From contig NZ_BBDN01000003.1 of the NCBI RefSeq assembly GCF_001316265.1, positions 187,339 through 236,819 of the forward strand: a stretch of DNA of 49,481 nucleotides, in the 5' to 3' direction. Below are positions 48,818 through 49,481 of this stretch, one piece after another. The DNA is from Vulcanisaeta sp. JCM 16159 (lineage in GTDB: Archaea; Thermoproteota; Thermoprotei; Thermoproteales; Thermocladiaceae). The position numbers and the translations under genes were made by a program. Within the stretch, counting starts at the first letter, position 1; each line of letters begins with the position of its first letter. Under the pieces are notes generated by a model. The model saw only the letters and a program-made list of their open reading frames with translations. It made no database searches and was not told the origin of the DNA.

Positions 48818-49291
48818 ATGAGTTCACAATACGGTGAATGCATTAAATTGCTTAGGGAGGTCCTTGAACGTCTTGAGGCGATTGAGGGAGAGCTCGACTT
48901 GATCAAGGAGGAATTGAGGGAACTGCGTGGTCAGGGAATTACACAGCCTCGGCAGCAATCACGGTCTCAACAATTGGGCGGTGGACTACTTAAGGCGATA
49001 AATAATAACCTGTTTCTTGATACGAGGGATGTAATGGCTAAGAGACTCCTTAAGAGATTGCTGGATGAGGGGAAGGTAGTACTGCTTAGGGATGAGACGA
49101 CAAATAGGGAGGTGACCACAACTAAAGAAATTATTAGGAAGTTGCTTAGTAAATTGCCGATATCTATCAATGAAATAGATAAACTCAGTGATAGGGAGTA
49201 CGAGTTATTAACAATACTAAATAGACTGGGGTATGTATTACTTAGAGATAATAAGTACGTGGTCTCGGAGGCTGCAAAAGAATTTATTTAA
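48818..49291 (+). CDS. Coiled-coil/winged-helix-like protein, unrecognised
   Basis: 157 residues from ATG 48818. The N-terminal coiled coil is IKLLREVLERLEAIEGELDL, IKEELRELRGQG; a Gln/Ser/Arg linker follows, then a globular part FLDTRDVMAKRLLKRLLDEG, VVLLRDETTNREVTTTKEII and REYELLTILNRLGYVLLRDN, which looks like a small winged-helix domain. I do not recognise a family. It lies 31 bases after the GTPase gene and 24 before the RFC gene, so it may belong to a replication or translation operon. The ending KYVVSEAAKEFI is intact. Confidence 0.65.
   Translation: MSSQYGECIKLLREVLERLEAIEGELDLIKEELRELRGQGITQPRQQSRSQQLGGGLLKAINNNLFLDTRDVMAKRLLKRLLDEGKVVLLRDETTNREVTTTKEIIRKLLSKLPISINEIDKLSDREYELLTILNRLGYVLLRDNKYVVSEAAKEFI
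49283..49290 (+). promoter_or_regulatory. TATA box for RFC small subunit
   Basis: TTTATTTA, overlapping the end of the preceding gene, is centred about 29 bases before ATG 49316. Confidence 0.45.
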
Positions 49292-49315
49292 GGATGGGAG
49301 AGAAAAGAGTAGTAC

Positions 49316-49481
<166 letters not shown>

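Overview
The window is archaeal and most likely from a hyperthermophilic crenarchaeon of the Thermoproteales, of the Vulcanisaeta/Caldivirga kind (inference). The pointers are archaeal information-processing genes (SBDS, Rrp4, S4, L35Ae, RadA, RFC small subunit, RqcH, DRG-type GTPase, A-type ATP synthase subunit I), three PaREP1-family genes, AGG-rich arginine codons, and TATA boxes about 26-30 bases before start codons, which indicates mostly leaderless mRNAs. No tRNA, rRNA, CRISPR array, insertion sequence or transposase was seen.

A property of the data governs the whole annotation. About 45 genes-worth of reading-frame breaks, close to one per kb, are present. Nearly all are one-base losses or gains in short homopolymers, and they also hit genes that should be essential (rpsD, SBDS, Rrp4, atpI, possibly radA). 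I read these as uncorrected sequencing errors and join the pieces into single genes, giving the full span and break points. Two loci look truly decayed: an aspartyl-protease-like gene (4729-5093) with an in-frame TAG and a lost catalytic Asp, and an internally deleted ATPase (20648-20992).

Layout. 0-4.7 kb: thioesterase end, Rrp4, SBDS, an ABC exporter, rpsD and a coiled-coil membrane protein. 4.7-8.2 kb: defence or toxin-antitoxin-like genes (two retropepsin-like genes around a HEPN-nucleotidyltransferase gene, an archaeal ATPase, RelE with an unusually long partner). 8.3-17.5 kb: a GC-rich structured RNA candidate, a large pilin-like protein and a giant surface protein of about 2,530 residues. 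17.6-22.4 kb: a long coiled-coil nuclease-like protein, a HepT-MntA-like gene, a small zinc-binding gene, an ATPase remnant and PaREP1 genes. 22.5-33.2 kb: a glycan cluster (HAD, ATP-grasp, membrane beta-propeller, three GT2 and three GT4 glycosyltransferases, a UDP-galactopyranose-mutase-like flavoprotein). 33.2-37.7 kb: PaREP1, a second coiled-coil nuclease, CobY and MobA nucleotidyltransferases, a small stand-alone copy of the giant protein's membrane anchor, a C/D box sRNA candidate and a histone-deacetylase family enzyme. 37.7-49.5 kb: housekeeping genes (RqcH, Mut7-C, AMMECR1, L35Ae, ATP synthase subunit I, CBS protein, LysO-type exporter, RadA, DRG GTPase, RFC small subunit).

How they may work together (inference): the giant protein and the small anchor protein end in the same cysteine-bearing domain, membrane helix and Arg-rich tail, so they probably form a two-component surface layer. 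Both carry N-glycosylation sequons that the 22.5-33.2 kb cluster could decorate. The strongest candidates for something undescribed are the giant/mini anchor pair, the RNA candidate at 8311-8470, the tryptophan-heptad coiled-coil nucleases, and the protease-like/HEPN-nucleotidyltransferase cluster.
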